Origin: UBA12191 sp009937185
GTDB lineage: Bacteria; Planctomycetota; UBA8108; UBA1146
DNA length: 64,000 nucleotides
Reading direction: 5' to 3'
Assembly (NCBI GenBank): GCA_938075155.1
Contig: CALJGL010000013.1
Coordinates: 1-64,000, forward strand
Both the position numbers and the translations under genes were made by a program. This document shows, in pieces, positions 25,411 through 34,548 of this stretch. Within the stretch, counting starts at the first letter, position 1; every line of letters starts with the position of its first letter. Under the pieces are notes generated by a model. That model was not told the DNA's origin, ran no database searches, and saw nothing but the letters and a program-made list of their open reading frames with translations.

Positions 25411-27474
25411 ATGCCCACGATCACCCTGCCCGATGGCAGTCAAAGAGAATATGATTCCCCCGTCACCGGTGAACAATTGGCCGGAGATATCGGAGAGAGA
25501 TTACTAAAGGCTTCTATCGGGATTGTCGTCGATGGAGAGGTTCGAGACTTGTCTTCAACGATCTCTGAAGACGCTTCCGTCTCCATCATTACAAGTGGGT
25601 CAAAAAAAGAAGAACCTGCTCTGGAGGCACTCTCCTTGATTCGTCATTCCTGTGCCCACGTGATGGCAGAGGCGATCGAAAGAGTGATCCCTGGATCTCA
25701 ATTGGTATATGGACCACCGACTGATCAAGGATTCTATTACGATATTCGCTTCCCTGAAGATCATCCGATGAGTAGCGACGATTTTCCTGCCATCGAAAAA
25801 GAGATGAGTGCCATCATCTCTGAGAATCGCCCTTTCACTCGATATGAACTCAATATCGAAGAGGGTCTTGAAAAAGTTCGAGGTGAAGGCAGTAAGTACA
25901 AGATCGATAATGCTGAACGAGCCATCGAGGCCGGATCTGCAGAACTCTCTTGGTATGTTTCAGGACAAAAAGGAGAGAACTGGGAAGATTTATGTCGAGG
26001 TCCTCATGTTCCGAGCACAGGGAAAATTGGCGCGTTCAAATTGATGAGTGTTGCCAGTGCCTATTGGCACGGAGATGCGGATAGCGATGGTTTGACCCGG
26101 GTCTACGGAACTGCCTTTGCCTTTCCCGCACAACTGAATCGTCATCTCGAAAGATTAGAAGAGGCCAAGCGTCGAGATCACCGAGTGATTGGTCGTCGTC
26201 AAAACCTCTTCAAGATCGACGATTCGGTGGGCCAGGGGCTCGTGCTTTGGCAGCCCAATGGTTCCGTGATTCGTCGTGAACTCGAAGAGTTTATTCGGGA
26301 ACATTTGATCGCTGCAGGGTATGACATGGTCTACACCCCTCATGTTGGAAAACTGGGCTTATACCGTACGAGCGGGCACTTTCCCTACTATCGGGAGAGT
26401 CAGTTCCCTCCTCTGATCAATGGCGATTTCCTTGAGGCTGTTGCTGACGAGGGCTGCAGTTGTGCAGAACTTTCCAGCAGAATTGGTGAAGGGGAAGTGG
26501 ACGGTTTCATGCTCAAGCCGATGAACTGTCCGCATCACATCAAAGTATTTGATGCTGAACCCCGATCGTATCGAGATCTCCCGGTCCGCCTTGCCGAATT
26601 TGGAACAGTCTACCGTTGGGAGCAGTCCGGAGAATTGAATGGTCTGACTCGTGTCCGAGGATTTACTCAGGATGACGCACACCTGTTCTGCACCGAAGAT
26701 CAAGTTGCCGACGAGATTCGAGGTTGCCTCGATCTTGTGAAATTAGTTTTGACCACTCTGGGCCTACAAGACTACAGAGTACGAGTCGGACTGCGCGATA
26801 AGGATTCCACGAAATACACGGGCGACCCTGAGCGTTGGGATCGAGCAGAGCAAGCATGCAGAGATGCCGCGACTACCTTGGGTGTTCCTTTCTCTGAAGA
26901 AGAGGGAGAAGCCGCTTTCTATGGTCCAAAGATTGATTTCGTTGTTTCGGACGCGATCGGCCGTGAATGGCAATTAGGTACTGTTCAGGTGGATTACAAT
27001 CTTCCGGAAAGATTTGATCTCAGTTACACAGGAGCTGACAACGCTTCCCATAGGCCTGTCATGGTTCATCGTGCACCTTTTGGTAGCTTCGAACGCTTTA
27101 TTGGAATCTTGATTGAGCACTTCGAAGGTTCCTTTCCGACATGGCTCTCCCCAGAGCAGGCCAGAGTTCTTCCCATCAGTGAAAAGCATGTGGAGTATGG
27201 AGAAGAAGTTCTCGGTCTTCTTAAAGGGTTGGGGGTTCGAGCGAAATTAGACGATTCTAATGAACGCCTGAACGCCAAAATTAAAGTCGCCGCAGATGAA
27301 AAAGTTCCCTACCTACTCGTTGTCGGTGGTAAAGATGCGGAAGCGAGAACCGTTTCTGTACGACAGCGCGGTATCGGAGATATCGGGGCGATTGATCTCG
27401 ATCAATTTCTCCAGCAAATCACGGATGAGATTCAGAATAAACGATTGCCCGCAAGTGCAGAGAAGAGTGAGTAA
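25411..27474 (+). CDS. thrS: Threonyl-tRNA synthetase
   Basis: ThrRS of 687 aa: TGS domain (residues 1-62), the editing domain with HSCAH (about 77) and YGPPTDQGFYYDI, and the class II core. The core has MLKPMNCPHH (zinc Cys), TRVRGFTQDDAH, and HRAPFGSFERFIG, followed by the anticodon-binding domain with DDSNERLNAKI. A short Cys-containing insertion (GCSCAE) lies just before the zinc Cys motif. The start ATG at 25411 is preceded by GAGAGGAA eight bases away. No T-box leader was found. The stop TAATG directly starts a tiny reading frame (27474). Confidence 0.97.
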   Translation: MPTITLPDGSQREYDSPVTGEQLAGDIGERLLKASIGIVVDGEVRDLSSTISEDASVSIITSGSKKEEPALEALSLIRHSCAHVMAEAIERVIPGSQLVYGPPTDQGFYYDIRFPEDHPMSSDDFPAIEKEMSAIISENRPFTRYELNIEEGLEKVRGEGSKYKIDNAERAIEAGSAELSWYVSGQKGENWEDLCRGPHVPSTGKIGAFKLMSVASAYWHGDADSDGLTRVYGTAFAFPAQLNRHLERLEEAKRRDHRVIGRRQNLFKIDDSVGQGLVLWQPNGSVIRRELEEFIREHLIAAGYDMVYTPHVGKLGLYRTSGHFPYYRESQFPPLINGDFLEAVADEGCSCAELSSRIGEGEVDGFMLKPMNCPHHIKVFDAEPRSYRDLPVRLAEFGTVYRWEQSGELNGLTRVRGFTQDDAHLFCTEDQVADEIRGCLDLVKLVLTTLGLQDYRVRVGLRDKDSTKYTGDPERWDRAEQACRDAATTLGVPFSEEEGEAAFYGPKIDFVVSDAIGREWQLGTVQVDYNLPERFDLSYTGADNASHRPVMVHRAPFGSFERFIGILIEHFEGSFPTWLSPEQARVLPISEKHVEYGEEVLGLLKGLGVRAKLDDSNERLNAKIKVAADEKVPYLLVVGGKDAEARTVSVRQRGIGDIGAIDLDQFLQQITDEIQNKRLPASAEKSE

Positions 27475-27590
27475 TGCTCTTTTCTGTGAGTTTATGGGAG
27501 TTTTTCACCACAGTTCTCATACTGCTATTCGTGGTTTTTTTGCCCACAGTACTCAGTTGGCTGGGTAGCCGGGAAGAGAAGAAAAGATGA
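27474..27590 (+). CDS. 38-residue single-pass membrane peptide between thrS and asd
   Basis: The ATG at 27474-27476 shares its A with the TAA of thrS (TAATG), and the TGA at 27588-27590 overlaps the ATG of asd (ATGA), so the frame fills the whole 112-base gap. The peptide starts MLFSVSLWEFFTTVL, continues with a strongly hydrophobic run of about 20 residues (to VFLPTVLSWLG) and ends REEKKR, so it would be a single membrane helix with a positive cytoplasmic tail. GAGAAGAG just upstream can serve as ribosome-binding site. I do not recognise a family. Both coupled ends argue that it is translated. Confidence 0.6.
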   Translation: MLFSVSLWEFFTTVLILLFVVFLPTVLSWLGSREEKKR

Positions 27591-28570
27591 GAACAGCGAT
27601 CGTAGGTGCGACCGGTGTTGTAGGACAAGAGATGCTCTCGCTCCTGAAAGATTCCTGCTTAGGTACAGAAACGCCACGGTTGTTGGCTTCTTCCCGTAGC
27701 GCCGGGAAAAAATTTCCGTGGCGCGACGGTACAGTCACGGTGGAAGCTCTCGAAGATTCCTTGGATTTGTCAGGGATCGACGTCGCACTTTTTGCTGCCG
27801 GAGGATCGATCTCTAAAGAGTGGGCACCTCGATTCGTAGAAGCTGGAATCACAGTCGTAGACAATTCGTCCGCTTTTCGTTTGTCAGAAGATGTGGCCCT
27901 TGTTGTCCCGGAAGTAAACCCCGAGGCGATTCCGAGTGGGCCCGCTGTGATTGCCAATCCCAATTGCTCAACGATAATTCTTCTTCTGGCATTGAAGCCT
28001 CTTTGGCATTTAAAACCTGAACGTTTGATTGTGGATACTTATCAAGCCGTCAGCGGAGCAGGTGTCGCAGGATTAGAAGCTTTGGAGCGGGAAGCTGCCG
28101 GCGGAGAATTCCGAGAAGGGAATCCATTTCCTTTCCCTATTCATGGAAATCTATTCCCGGCCATTGGAGACGTGAATGAAGATGGGGTGACAGTCGAAGA
28201 GCGAAAAATGCTCGACGAGAGTCGTAAAATACTCGGAGATCCTCAGATAATAATACAAGGTACTTGTGTTCGTGTTCCTGTGGCCCGTTGTCACAGCCTT
28301 GCTGTCACGATGCTTTTTGCTGATAAAGATCCCGATCGATTACAGCAAGCCAGATTTGCTATGGATAATGCTCCTGGAGTTATTCACCATAGCGACCATG
28401 AAAAGCCTCCCACTCCGGATCCTCTTTCGGGACAACATGCGGTTTCCGTCGGCAGGATTCGTGCTCCCTTCAGCGATGGTCTTCAGATGTGGGTTGTGGG
28501 GGACCAAGTCCTCAAAGGTGCTGCTCTCAATACTGTTCAGATTGCTGAACAGTGGAGTCGTCTCCAGTGA
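27587..28570 (+). CDS. asd: Aspartate-semialdehyde dehydrogenase
   Basis: Converts aspartyl phosphate to the semialdehyde for lysine/diaminopimelate, threonine and methionine. The 327-residue protein has the NADP fold start IVGATGVVGQEML, the catalytic Cys in NPNCSTI, TYQAVSGAG, and the substrate region with CVRVPVARCHS. The ribosome-binding site GGGAAGAGAAG lies inside the preceding 38-residue frame, with which it is coupled. The next gene truA overlaps its end by GTGA. Confidence 0.96.
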   Translation: MRTAIVGATGVVGQEMLSLLKDSCLGTETPRLLASSRSAGKKFPWRDGTVTVEALEDSLDLSGIDVALFAAGGSISKEWAPRFVEAGITVVDNSSAFRLSEDVALVVPEVNPEAIPSGPAVIANPNCSTIILLLALKPLWHLKPERLIVDTYQAVSGAGVAGLEALEREAAGGEFREGNPFPFPIHGNLFPAIGDVNEDGVTVEERKMLDESRKILGDPQIIIQGTCVRVPVARCHSLAVTMLFADKDPDRLQQARFAMDNAPGVIHHSDHEKPPTPDPLSGQHAVSVGRIRAPFSDGLQMWVVGDQVLKGAALNTVQIAEQWSRLQ

Positions 28571-29367
28571 ACAGCGAAAGGTACTTCTATCGATTCGAAG
28601 TGGCTTATGACGGGTCGAATTATCATGGTTGGTTAGACAATTATGAAGTTCAAACTGTGCAGGGCGTTATTAAAGAATCTGCTCAAATTCTCGCTGATCA
28701 AGTTGTTCGTGTCGAGGGATCCAGTCGCACCGACAAAGGGGTTCATGCTCTCCAACATATGATCAGGATCGAAATCGATAAGGATCTTGATCCTGAGTAT
28801 TTCTTGAACTCTCTTCAAGGAATCACTCCATATGATATTGAAATCATCTCTTGCGAACGGACCACTAAAGATTGGCATCCCAGGTTTCATGCTGTTGCCA
28901 AAAGATATTTATACAGGATTTGGAATGGTCCCCGTAGATCTCTCTTTGGGTCGGATACGAGTTGGTGGATTCGTTCTCAGTTAGACGTGGACTCGATGAA
29001 TGAAGTCGCTCAATGCTTTGTGGGCAAACATGATTTCGCTTCATTTAGAACTCGATCGAAAGATGAGCCCGAAGATTCTGTCCGAACCATTCATGAATTT
29101 CGTGTGCAGCGAAATGGAGATCATGTCTTGATTCAGGTGGTTGGTAATGGATTTCTCTACAGGATGGTGAGAAATTTGACGGGGACGCTGGTCGAAGTGG
29201 GGCGGGGAATGAAGGAGGCCTCGGAAGTCCCAAAGATCCTTGCTGCTCAAGATCGCACAGCTGCGGGTATGGCTGCTCCTCCTGAGGGATTATTTCTGGC
29301 CGAGGTTTCATATGATCCCGATAATATTCCCAGATGCCGGGATGAAGATTCGTTATTCAAACACTGA
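28567..29367 (+). CDS. truA: tRNA pseudouridine(38-40) synthase
   Basis: TruA isomerises uridines 38-40 in the tRNA anticodon stem. The catalytic Asp is in SSRTDKGVHAL; other family boxes are VAYDGSNYHGW at the N-terminus, AKRYLYRIWNG, HDFASFR and GNGFLYRMVRN. The GTG at 28567 overlaps the asd stop as GTGA and gives a 266-residue protein that starts just before the homology; GTG 28552 is an alternative. GGAG lies about nine bases upstream. Confidence 0.95.
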   Translation: MNSERYFYRFEVAYDGSNYHGWLDNYEVQTVQGVIKESAQILADQVVRVEGSSRTDKGVHALQHMIRIEIDKDLDPEYFLNSLQGITPYDIEIISCERTTKDWHPRFHAVAKRYLYRIWNGPRRSLFGSDTSWWIRSQLDVDSMNEVAQCFVGKHDFASFRTRSKDEPEDSVRTIHEFRVQRNGDHVLIQVVGNGFLYRMVRNLTGTLVEVGRGMKEASEVPKILAAQDRTAAGMAAPPEGLFLAEVSYDPDNIPRCRDEDSLFKH

Positions 29368-29578
29368 GTTCTGTTTTGCCAGTATTAGGAAAGTGAAGAT
29401 TTATATACTTCTTCCTTCATATCCTGACTTCAGAAGCCATTAAATCAGCGATTGAGGCCGTATCTTGCCTCTCAACGCTCCCTTTCGTGGAACAATATCT
29501 GCCTTCATGTTATGAAATAGTGACAAGAATCTGCCTTTCCCCGACATGTTCAGGGAATGACCACGGAAGGATTCTGCA

Positions 29579-30571
29579 TTGAAGTCTGAGCGATCGACAC
29601 CCGAGAAAAATCCGACTCCGAGGGTTGTGGCCTTCGGGGGAGGAACTGGTATGTCCTGCTTGCTCTCTGGTTTAAGAGAGCAGCCGGTAGAAGTCACAGC
29701 CGTTGTCTCAGTCAGCGATGACGGGGGATCTTCTGGTCGATTAAGAAAAGATTTCGACATCGCTCCTCCAGGAGACATACGAAATTGCCTTTTGGCCCTC
29801 TCCAGTCAGGAACCGATTTGGGCTCGATTACTCGACTACCGATTCGAAGAATCTGAATTGGAAGGCCATTCGGTGGGGAATCTCCTCATCACTGCGCTGA
29901 CTCGATTAAATGGAGACTTTGATAGTGCCATTCGCGAGATGAACCGACTGCTTCGGGTCAAAGGTCGAGTACTGCCGGCAAACGGTGAAAAATTAACTTT
30001 GATCGCTTATCACCCTGATGGAACCAAGTCGACGGGTGAAGAGCAAATCGTTCGTAGCGGCAAGCCCATCGACAGAGTTGAATCTCGACCCCGGGTGGAA
30101 GAGCCTGCTGATGATGTGGCTTCGGCGATCGAGCAAGCGGACGTCTTGGTATTTGGTCCGGGTAGTCTTTTCACCAGCGTGATTCCGCCTCTCTTGATTG
30201 AAGGCATCCGAAAGCGTGTAGTGGAAAGTAATGCTCTGAAGATTTATGTGGCAAATGTCATGACTCAGGCAGGGGAAACCGACGACATGGGTCTGGCCGA
30301 GCACTTGGACTCATTAGAGAAGCACGCTGGGAAATGCTTTATTCAGCATGTCTTGGCTCATGACGGTACATTTTCTGAGGAAATGTTGGAGAGGTACTCC
30401 CGCATTGGATCTCAACCTGTGATTTACAAGGGGGACCTCGTGGGTCGTGGAGTGCGAGTGACGACGAGTGATTTCGTTGATCATGAAGCAACGAGTGCCC
30501 ATCACCGCGCTGATTTGACGGGACGTCTTATTGGCGAATTGGCTCTTACAAGAACTGGATTCATTCTGTGA
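29579..30571 (+). CDS. yvcK: YvcK/CofD-family gluconeogenesis factor (UDP-GlcNAc-binding)
   Basis: The protein shows VVAFGGGTGMSCLLSGL, VSVSDDGGSSGRLRKDF, PPGDIRNCLLAL and VFGPGSLFTSVIPPLL, all hallmarks of YvcK. In Bacillus and mycobacteria this protein supports cell-wall synthesis on gluconeogenic carbon sources and binds UDP-GlcNAc. The start is a TTG at 29579 with GGAAGGA seven bases before it. It directly precedes HPr (GTGA overlap), echoing the yvcK-crh neighbourhood of Bacillus. The 211 bases upstream hold no gene. Confidence 0.92.
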   Translation: MKSERSTPEKNPTPRVVAFGGGTGMSCLLSGLREQPVEVTAVVSVSDDGGSSGRLRKDFDIAPPGDIRNCLLALSSQEPIWARLLDYRFEESELEGHSVGNLLITALTRLNGDFDSAIREMNRLLRVKGRVLPANGEKLTLIAYHPDGTKSTGEEQIVRSGKPIDRVESRPRVEEPADDVASAIEQADVLVFGPGSLFTSVIPPLLIEGIRKRVVESNALKIYVANVMTQAGETDDMGLAEHLDSLEKHAGKCFIQHVLAHDGTFSEEMLERYSRIGSQPVIYKGDLVGRGVRVTTSDFVDHEATSAHHRADLTGRLIGELALTRTGFIL

Positions 30572-30843
30572 GTGATTCTACTGCAATGCTAAAAATCACA
30601 CATACTTCCGGATTGCACGCTCGGGCGTCGACGGAGTTCGTAAGATTGGCTCAAAGGTTTGAAGCCTCGATCAGGGTACGCAAGGTCGGGGGAGGCGAAG
30701 TGGACGGAAAAAGTATTATCTCAGTCATGACGCTGGGTGCTCAACTCGGAGATGAGATAGAGATTATTGCTTCAGGTGCGGACGAGTCGGAAGCCTTAGA
30801 GGCTTTGTCGGATCTGGTGCGCAAGAATTTCCACGGAGTCTGA
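30568..30843 (+). CDS. ptsH: HPr phosphocarrier protein
   Basis: A 91-residue HPr with the phospho-accepting His17 in GLHARA and a regulatory-site Ser49 in DGKSIISVMTL, so it could be a target of HPr kinase. It therefore looks like a full HPr rather than a Crh-like protein, which lacks the His. It starts with GTG overlapping the yvcK stop (GTGA) and is followed after nine bases by enzyme I. Confidence 0.93.
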   Translation: MSDSTAMLKITHTSGLHARASTEFVRLAQRFEASIRVRKVGGGEVDGKSIISVMTLGAQLGDEIEIIASGADESEALEALSDLVRKNFHGV

Positions 30844-30852
30844 GCCGGAGGA

Positions 30853-32595
30853 ATGATGGAGATAAAAAGCGGCATAGCCGTCAGCCCAGGTATCGCTATC
30901 GCCGATGCTCTTATTCTTGATTCTGAGGAAATCCGAATTCCTCAGCGATATGTTTCCAAGGGAGACGTCGAATCGGAAATACTTCGCTTTGAGCAGGCTG
31001 TGGAAGACTCCAATAAAATTCTCGAAGAGGAGATTAAGCGGCTTGAGGGTGAAGTAGAAATCCACGCAAGAATTTTATCTGTCCATAAGGATCTTGCCGC
31101 CGACCCTGCACTTCACTCCGAAATCCAACAATCGATTCGAGACAAATCATATACAGCAGAACATGCTGTCAGTCGTGTAATGAATCGCTATGTCAGGAAG
31201 TTACAGGAATCCGGTTCCCCACTTCTTATGGAGCGTATTCACGACTTGCAGGATGTTGAAAAGATGTTGCTCAGTACTCTGCTTGGAAAGCGTATTGAAA
31301 CACTTTCAAACCTGGGTTCAGAAGTCGCTGTGATTGCTCACAACTTGACGCCTGCCCAGACTGCAAAGTTGGATCCTAGAAAAGTCATGGGATTTGCCAC
31401 CGATCTGGGAGGTAAAACTTCTCATACAGCCATTATGGCTCGAGCTTTGGGGATCCCTGCAGTGGTGGGTATCGATGATATCTCAACGACGGTCATCGGT
31501 GGTGACCGGCTGATCATCGACGGTTATCGTGGATTGGTGATCATCGATCCTGACGATTCTCAAATCGAGGAATATCAAGATCGTGCAGAAGAGATGAAGC
31601 GAATCTCGTTGCACCTCAGAAGTCAGGCCGCATTACCAGCGGAGACGATTGATGGACATGGAATAGAAGTTCACGCCAATATAGAACTGCCGGGTGAAGT
31701 CGATTCTGCTGTCGAATGGGGGGCTGCTGGAATTGGACTCTATAGAACAGAGTTTATTCATCTTCAAGCACCTGAGAGTGGCGAAGAAGTACACCTCGAA
31801 CATTACAAGACTGTTATCAAGTCACTCAATGGATTACCGCTGACGATAAGAACATTAGATTTAGGTGGCGACAAGTTACCCGAAGGCTCTCTCGAAGAAG
31901 AGAATCCCTTTCTAGGGTGCCGCTCCATCCGTTGGTGCCTTGCGAATCCTAAACCTTTCCGTGCACAGATTCGGGCGATTCTTCGGTCTGGTTTACATGG
32001 GCCGGTACGGATGATGCTTCCTATGATCACCACTATTCCGGAATTGGATAGAAGTCTTCAGATCATTGACGAAGTCAGTGAAGATCTTCGAAAAGAAGAT
32101 ATCGACTTCGACGAAAACATTCCTGTGGGAGTGATGGTTGAGGTTCCTTCACTGGCACTTATCGCCAGTCATGTCGCACATCGTGTTTCGTTTCTGAGTG
32201 TTGGAAGTAATGACTTGGTTCAATACACTCTCGCTGTAGACCGTGGAAATGAACAAGTTGCTGATTTGTACGACCCTCTTCACCCTGCAGTGCTTCAATT
32301 GATCTCCACTTTGATCAAGGTGGGGGAAGATCATGACATCCGTGTCTGCCTTTGCGGTGAAATGGCATCTGAGTCGGTTCACCTACCGTTGTTAGTTGGA
32401 TTAGGGTTGAGGGAATTCTCCATCACGCCTCAGCTGATTCCGGAAGTGAAGCAAGTTATTCGGCATTTGGTCGACTATGAGGTCCGAGATCTTGCCGCCC
32501 GTTGTATGGATATGTCAGACGGGGAGAGTATCGCTAGAGAGCTCCGCTTCTGGGCCCTTGAAAACCTCCCTGGGGTCGCCTCCCGCTTGATCTAG
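30853..32595 (+). CDS. ptsI: PTS enzyme I (phosphoenolpyruvate-protein phosphotransferase)
   Basis: Enzyme I passes phosphate from PEP to HPr. The 580-residue protein has the active His191 in GGKTSHTAIMAR, the HPr-binding helical domain before it, the PEP-binding barrel with GIGLYRTEF and LGGDK, and the Cys of VCLCGEMAS. No NPr-type GAF domain is attached. GGAGGA lies immediately before tandem ATG codons at 30853 and 30856, so the second may be used. No enzyme II gene is in the window, which suggests a regulatory role. Confidence 0.96.
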   Translation: MMEIKSGIAVSPGIAIADALILDSEEIRIPQRYVSKGDVESEILRFEQAVEDSNKILEEEIKRLEGEVEIHARILSVHKDLAADPALHSEIQQSIRDKSYTAEHAVSRVMNRYVRKLQESGSPLLMERIHDLQDVEKMLLSTLLGKRIETLSNLGSEVAVIAHNLTPAQTAKLDPRKVMGFATDLGGKTSHTAIMARALGIPAVVGIDDISTTVIGGDRLIIDGYRGLVIIDPDDSQIEEYQDRAEEMKRISLHLRSQAALPAETIDGHGIEVHANIELPGEVDSAVEWGAAGIGLYRTEFIHLQAPESGEEVHLEHYKTVIKSLNGLPLTIRTLDLGGDKLPEGSLEEENPFLGCRSIRWCLANPKPFRAQIRAILRSGLHGPVRMMLPMITTIPELDRSLQIIDEVSEDLRKEDIDFDENIPVGVMVEVPSLALIASHVAHRVSFLSVGSNDLVQYTLAVDRGNEQVADLYDPLHPAVLQLISTLIKVGEDHDIRVCLCGEMASESVHLPLLVGLGLREFSITPQLIPEVKQVIRHLVDYEVRDLAARCMDMSDGESIARELRFWALENLPGVASRLI

Positions 32596-32788
32596 GCTAT
32601 TCAGCCGATTCTTGCCATCGGGGTGATTTGCCCCATTTTTCCCACCGTCGTAGTCTTCTCGGGACCTTTAAAGAAAGGCCCTCCCGTTCCAGTGTCTGGA
32701 ATTCGGGAACTCGATCCGGTTTTGCTTCGCCCGTCATCGAAGCGAAACCCGAAGCACACCCATGGGGTGTGGCTGAGAGGAACAGGGC

Positions 32789-33826
32789 ATGTTTTCACGC
32801 CAAAAGTCGCTCGTAGGACTCGATATCGGAACCGACGAAGTCAAAGTTGTCGAGTTAACCCGTACGCAAGATGGACTCGAACTCACAGGTTTTGGTTGGG
32901 GTAAAATCCCCTCTCCTGAAGAGACCTTGGATACTGTCAGATCTGTTCTCAGAGAATCTGGTATCCGTTGTCGTAAGGTGGCGACCTCCGTATCTGGACG
33001 GTCTGTTGTTGTCAGATACATCACCTTGCCACAACTGGATGCTGAAGAACTTCCTGAAACATTGCGACTTGAGGCTGATAAGTACATCCCATTTGATCGA
33101 GATGAAGTTTGCATTGACGGACAGCAGCTGTCTTCACCAAATTCTGAGGACGATTCCTCTGAAGAGATGAAAAGTATTCTCGTTGCTGTGAAAAAAGATT
33201 TGCTTCAGGACCACATTGATCAAGTTCAAGAACTGGGATTGATTCCAACAGTGGTCGATGTGGATTCATTTGCTCTGGGTAACTCTTTTGAATTGCGCAC
33301 AGAAGCAGGCGTTCAGGAAGAGGATAGCCCTCGAGCGGTCGCTCTTGTTGACATCGGTGCGACTAAAACCAACATTCACATCGTCAGAGGAAGTACTTCC
33401 TGTTTCTCCCGTGAGATTTATCTCGGAGGAAGGGATCTGACAGAATCGATTTCCAGACGTGAGCATCTGGACGAAGCCGAAGCAGAAGATCTCAAGTGTG
33501 ATCCCCAAGGGAATGAGCAGATGGTTGCGAATGCCGTTCAGCCGGTTCTCGACGAGATCGCTGGAGAAATACAGTTGTCATTTGATTATTTCGAAAACCA
33601 ATTCGATTTCGCCGTTGAGGAAGTCTTTCTCAGTGGTGGTGCAAGCCAGACGGTTGGGCTGCAGGAGACCTTCGAAAGGGTCTTCGAGCGTGACGTCAAA
33701 ACGTGGGATCCACTGGTATCGATCAAGGTTCGAGAGGACCTGGTTGATGTCGAGGCGCTCTCTGAGCACCTCGTTCAATTGCCCGTGGCTCTCGGCCTCG
33801 GATCTCGTATTCAGGACTGCGTTTAG
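32789..33826 (+). CDS. pilM: Type IV pilus assembly ATPase-like protein PilM
   Basis: PilM is an actin-like cytoplasmic protein that binds the N-terminus of PilN. Its features are the SLVGLDIGTDEVKVVEL start, the adenosine-binding VALVDIGATKTNIHIV, and VEEVFLSGGASQTVGL. At 345 aa the length is normal. It is the first gene of the pilM-N-O-(P)-Q operon. The 190 bases before it contain a short GGGG/CCCC hairpin with T5 near 32618-32640, which may stop ptsI transcription. Confidence 0.92.
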   Translation: MFSRQKSLVGLDIGTDEVKVVELTRTQDGLELTGFGWGKIPSPEETLDTVRSVLRESGIRCRKVATSVSGRSVVVRYITLPQLDAEELPETLRLEADKYIPFDRDEVCIDGQQLSSPNSEDDSSEEMKSILVAVKKDLLQDHIDQVQELGLIPTVVDVDSFALGNSFELRTEAGVQEEDSPRAVALVDIGATKTNIHIVRGSTSCFSREIYLGGRDLTESISRREHLDEAEAEDLKCDPQGNEQMVANAVQPVLDEIAGEIQLSFDYFENQFDFAVEEVFLSGGASQTVGLQETFERVFERDVKTWDPLVSIKVREDLVDVEALSEHLVQLPVALGLGSRIQDCV

Positions 33827-33849
33827 GCGCACGGGAAAGGAATTTCAAG

Positions 33850-34548
33850 TTGATCAAGATCAACCTGCTACCTCAGGAGTTACAGAAAGCGGCAAACACG
33901 CCGCGTTCCGTCTTTTACTCCGTGCTCGGTAGCGTATCGGCCGTCGCATTAGGCGCCATAGGTCTTATTTGGATGTGGATTGCTCAGGGCACAATGGAGG
34001 CTCATGCAGAAACTCAGATCGCAGAGGTTAAGTCGCTCGAGGAGAGAGCTTTGGAGGTAGATCGGATTCAATCCGATATCGATTACTACCGCCAACGTGA
34101 AGCTTCGATCGTAAAAATCAAGACGAGTCGAATCCTATGGGCTCCCAAGCTTGATCAATTGGTCTCAAAGGTCCCGGACGATCTTTGGATTACTTCTCTC
34201 GCTGTCGATGTTCTGGAAGAGGACGACTATCGCTGGGAAGCGGGAAAGATTCAGACCGGTGGCACCCTGACAATGGATTGTGTCGCTGTCGGCTCTGACC
34301 CAGGTGCTCTGACAAGATTTCGTAAAGCATTGAGTGAGGATCATCGTTTTTACGGAGACCTTGTCGATGTGAGTGCGCTCCCGGATTCCTTCTTTGGTGA
34401 CTTTCTTCGATTTACTCCACTTTCATGGGAAAAAGTCGAGAGTGACGAAGAGACTCCGGAGCATTTCCGTTCCACTATCGGGATTGAACTCAAACCTTTG
34501 CAAGACCCCCCTCAACCCATCACGAAAAAGAAGGGGGATAAGCGATGA
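33850..34548 (+). CDS. pilN: Type IV pilus inner-membrane protein PilN
   Basis: The start is a TTG that gives MIKINLLPQE, the conserved PilN peptide that docks into PilM. One membrane helix follows (about residues 20-45), then a coiled coil and a ferredoxin-like periplasmic domain. AAGGA lies nine bases before the TTG. At 232 aa it is a little longer than usual because of an acidic and Lys-rich C-terminus. It overlaps pilO by ATGA. Confidence 0.88.
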   Translation: MIKINLLPQELQKAANTPRSVFYSVLGSVSAVALGAIGLIWMWIAQGTMEAHAETQIAEVKSLEERALEVDRIQSDIDYYRQREASIVKIKTSRILWAPKLDQLVSKVPDDLWITSLAVDVLEEDDYRWEAGKIQTGGTLTMDCVAVGSDPGALTRFRKALSEDHRFYGDLVDVSALPDSFFGDFLRFTPLSWEKVESDEETPEHFRSTIGIELKPLQDPPQPITKKKGDKR

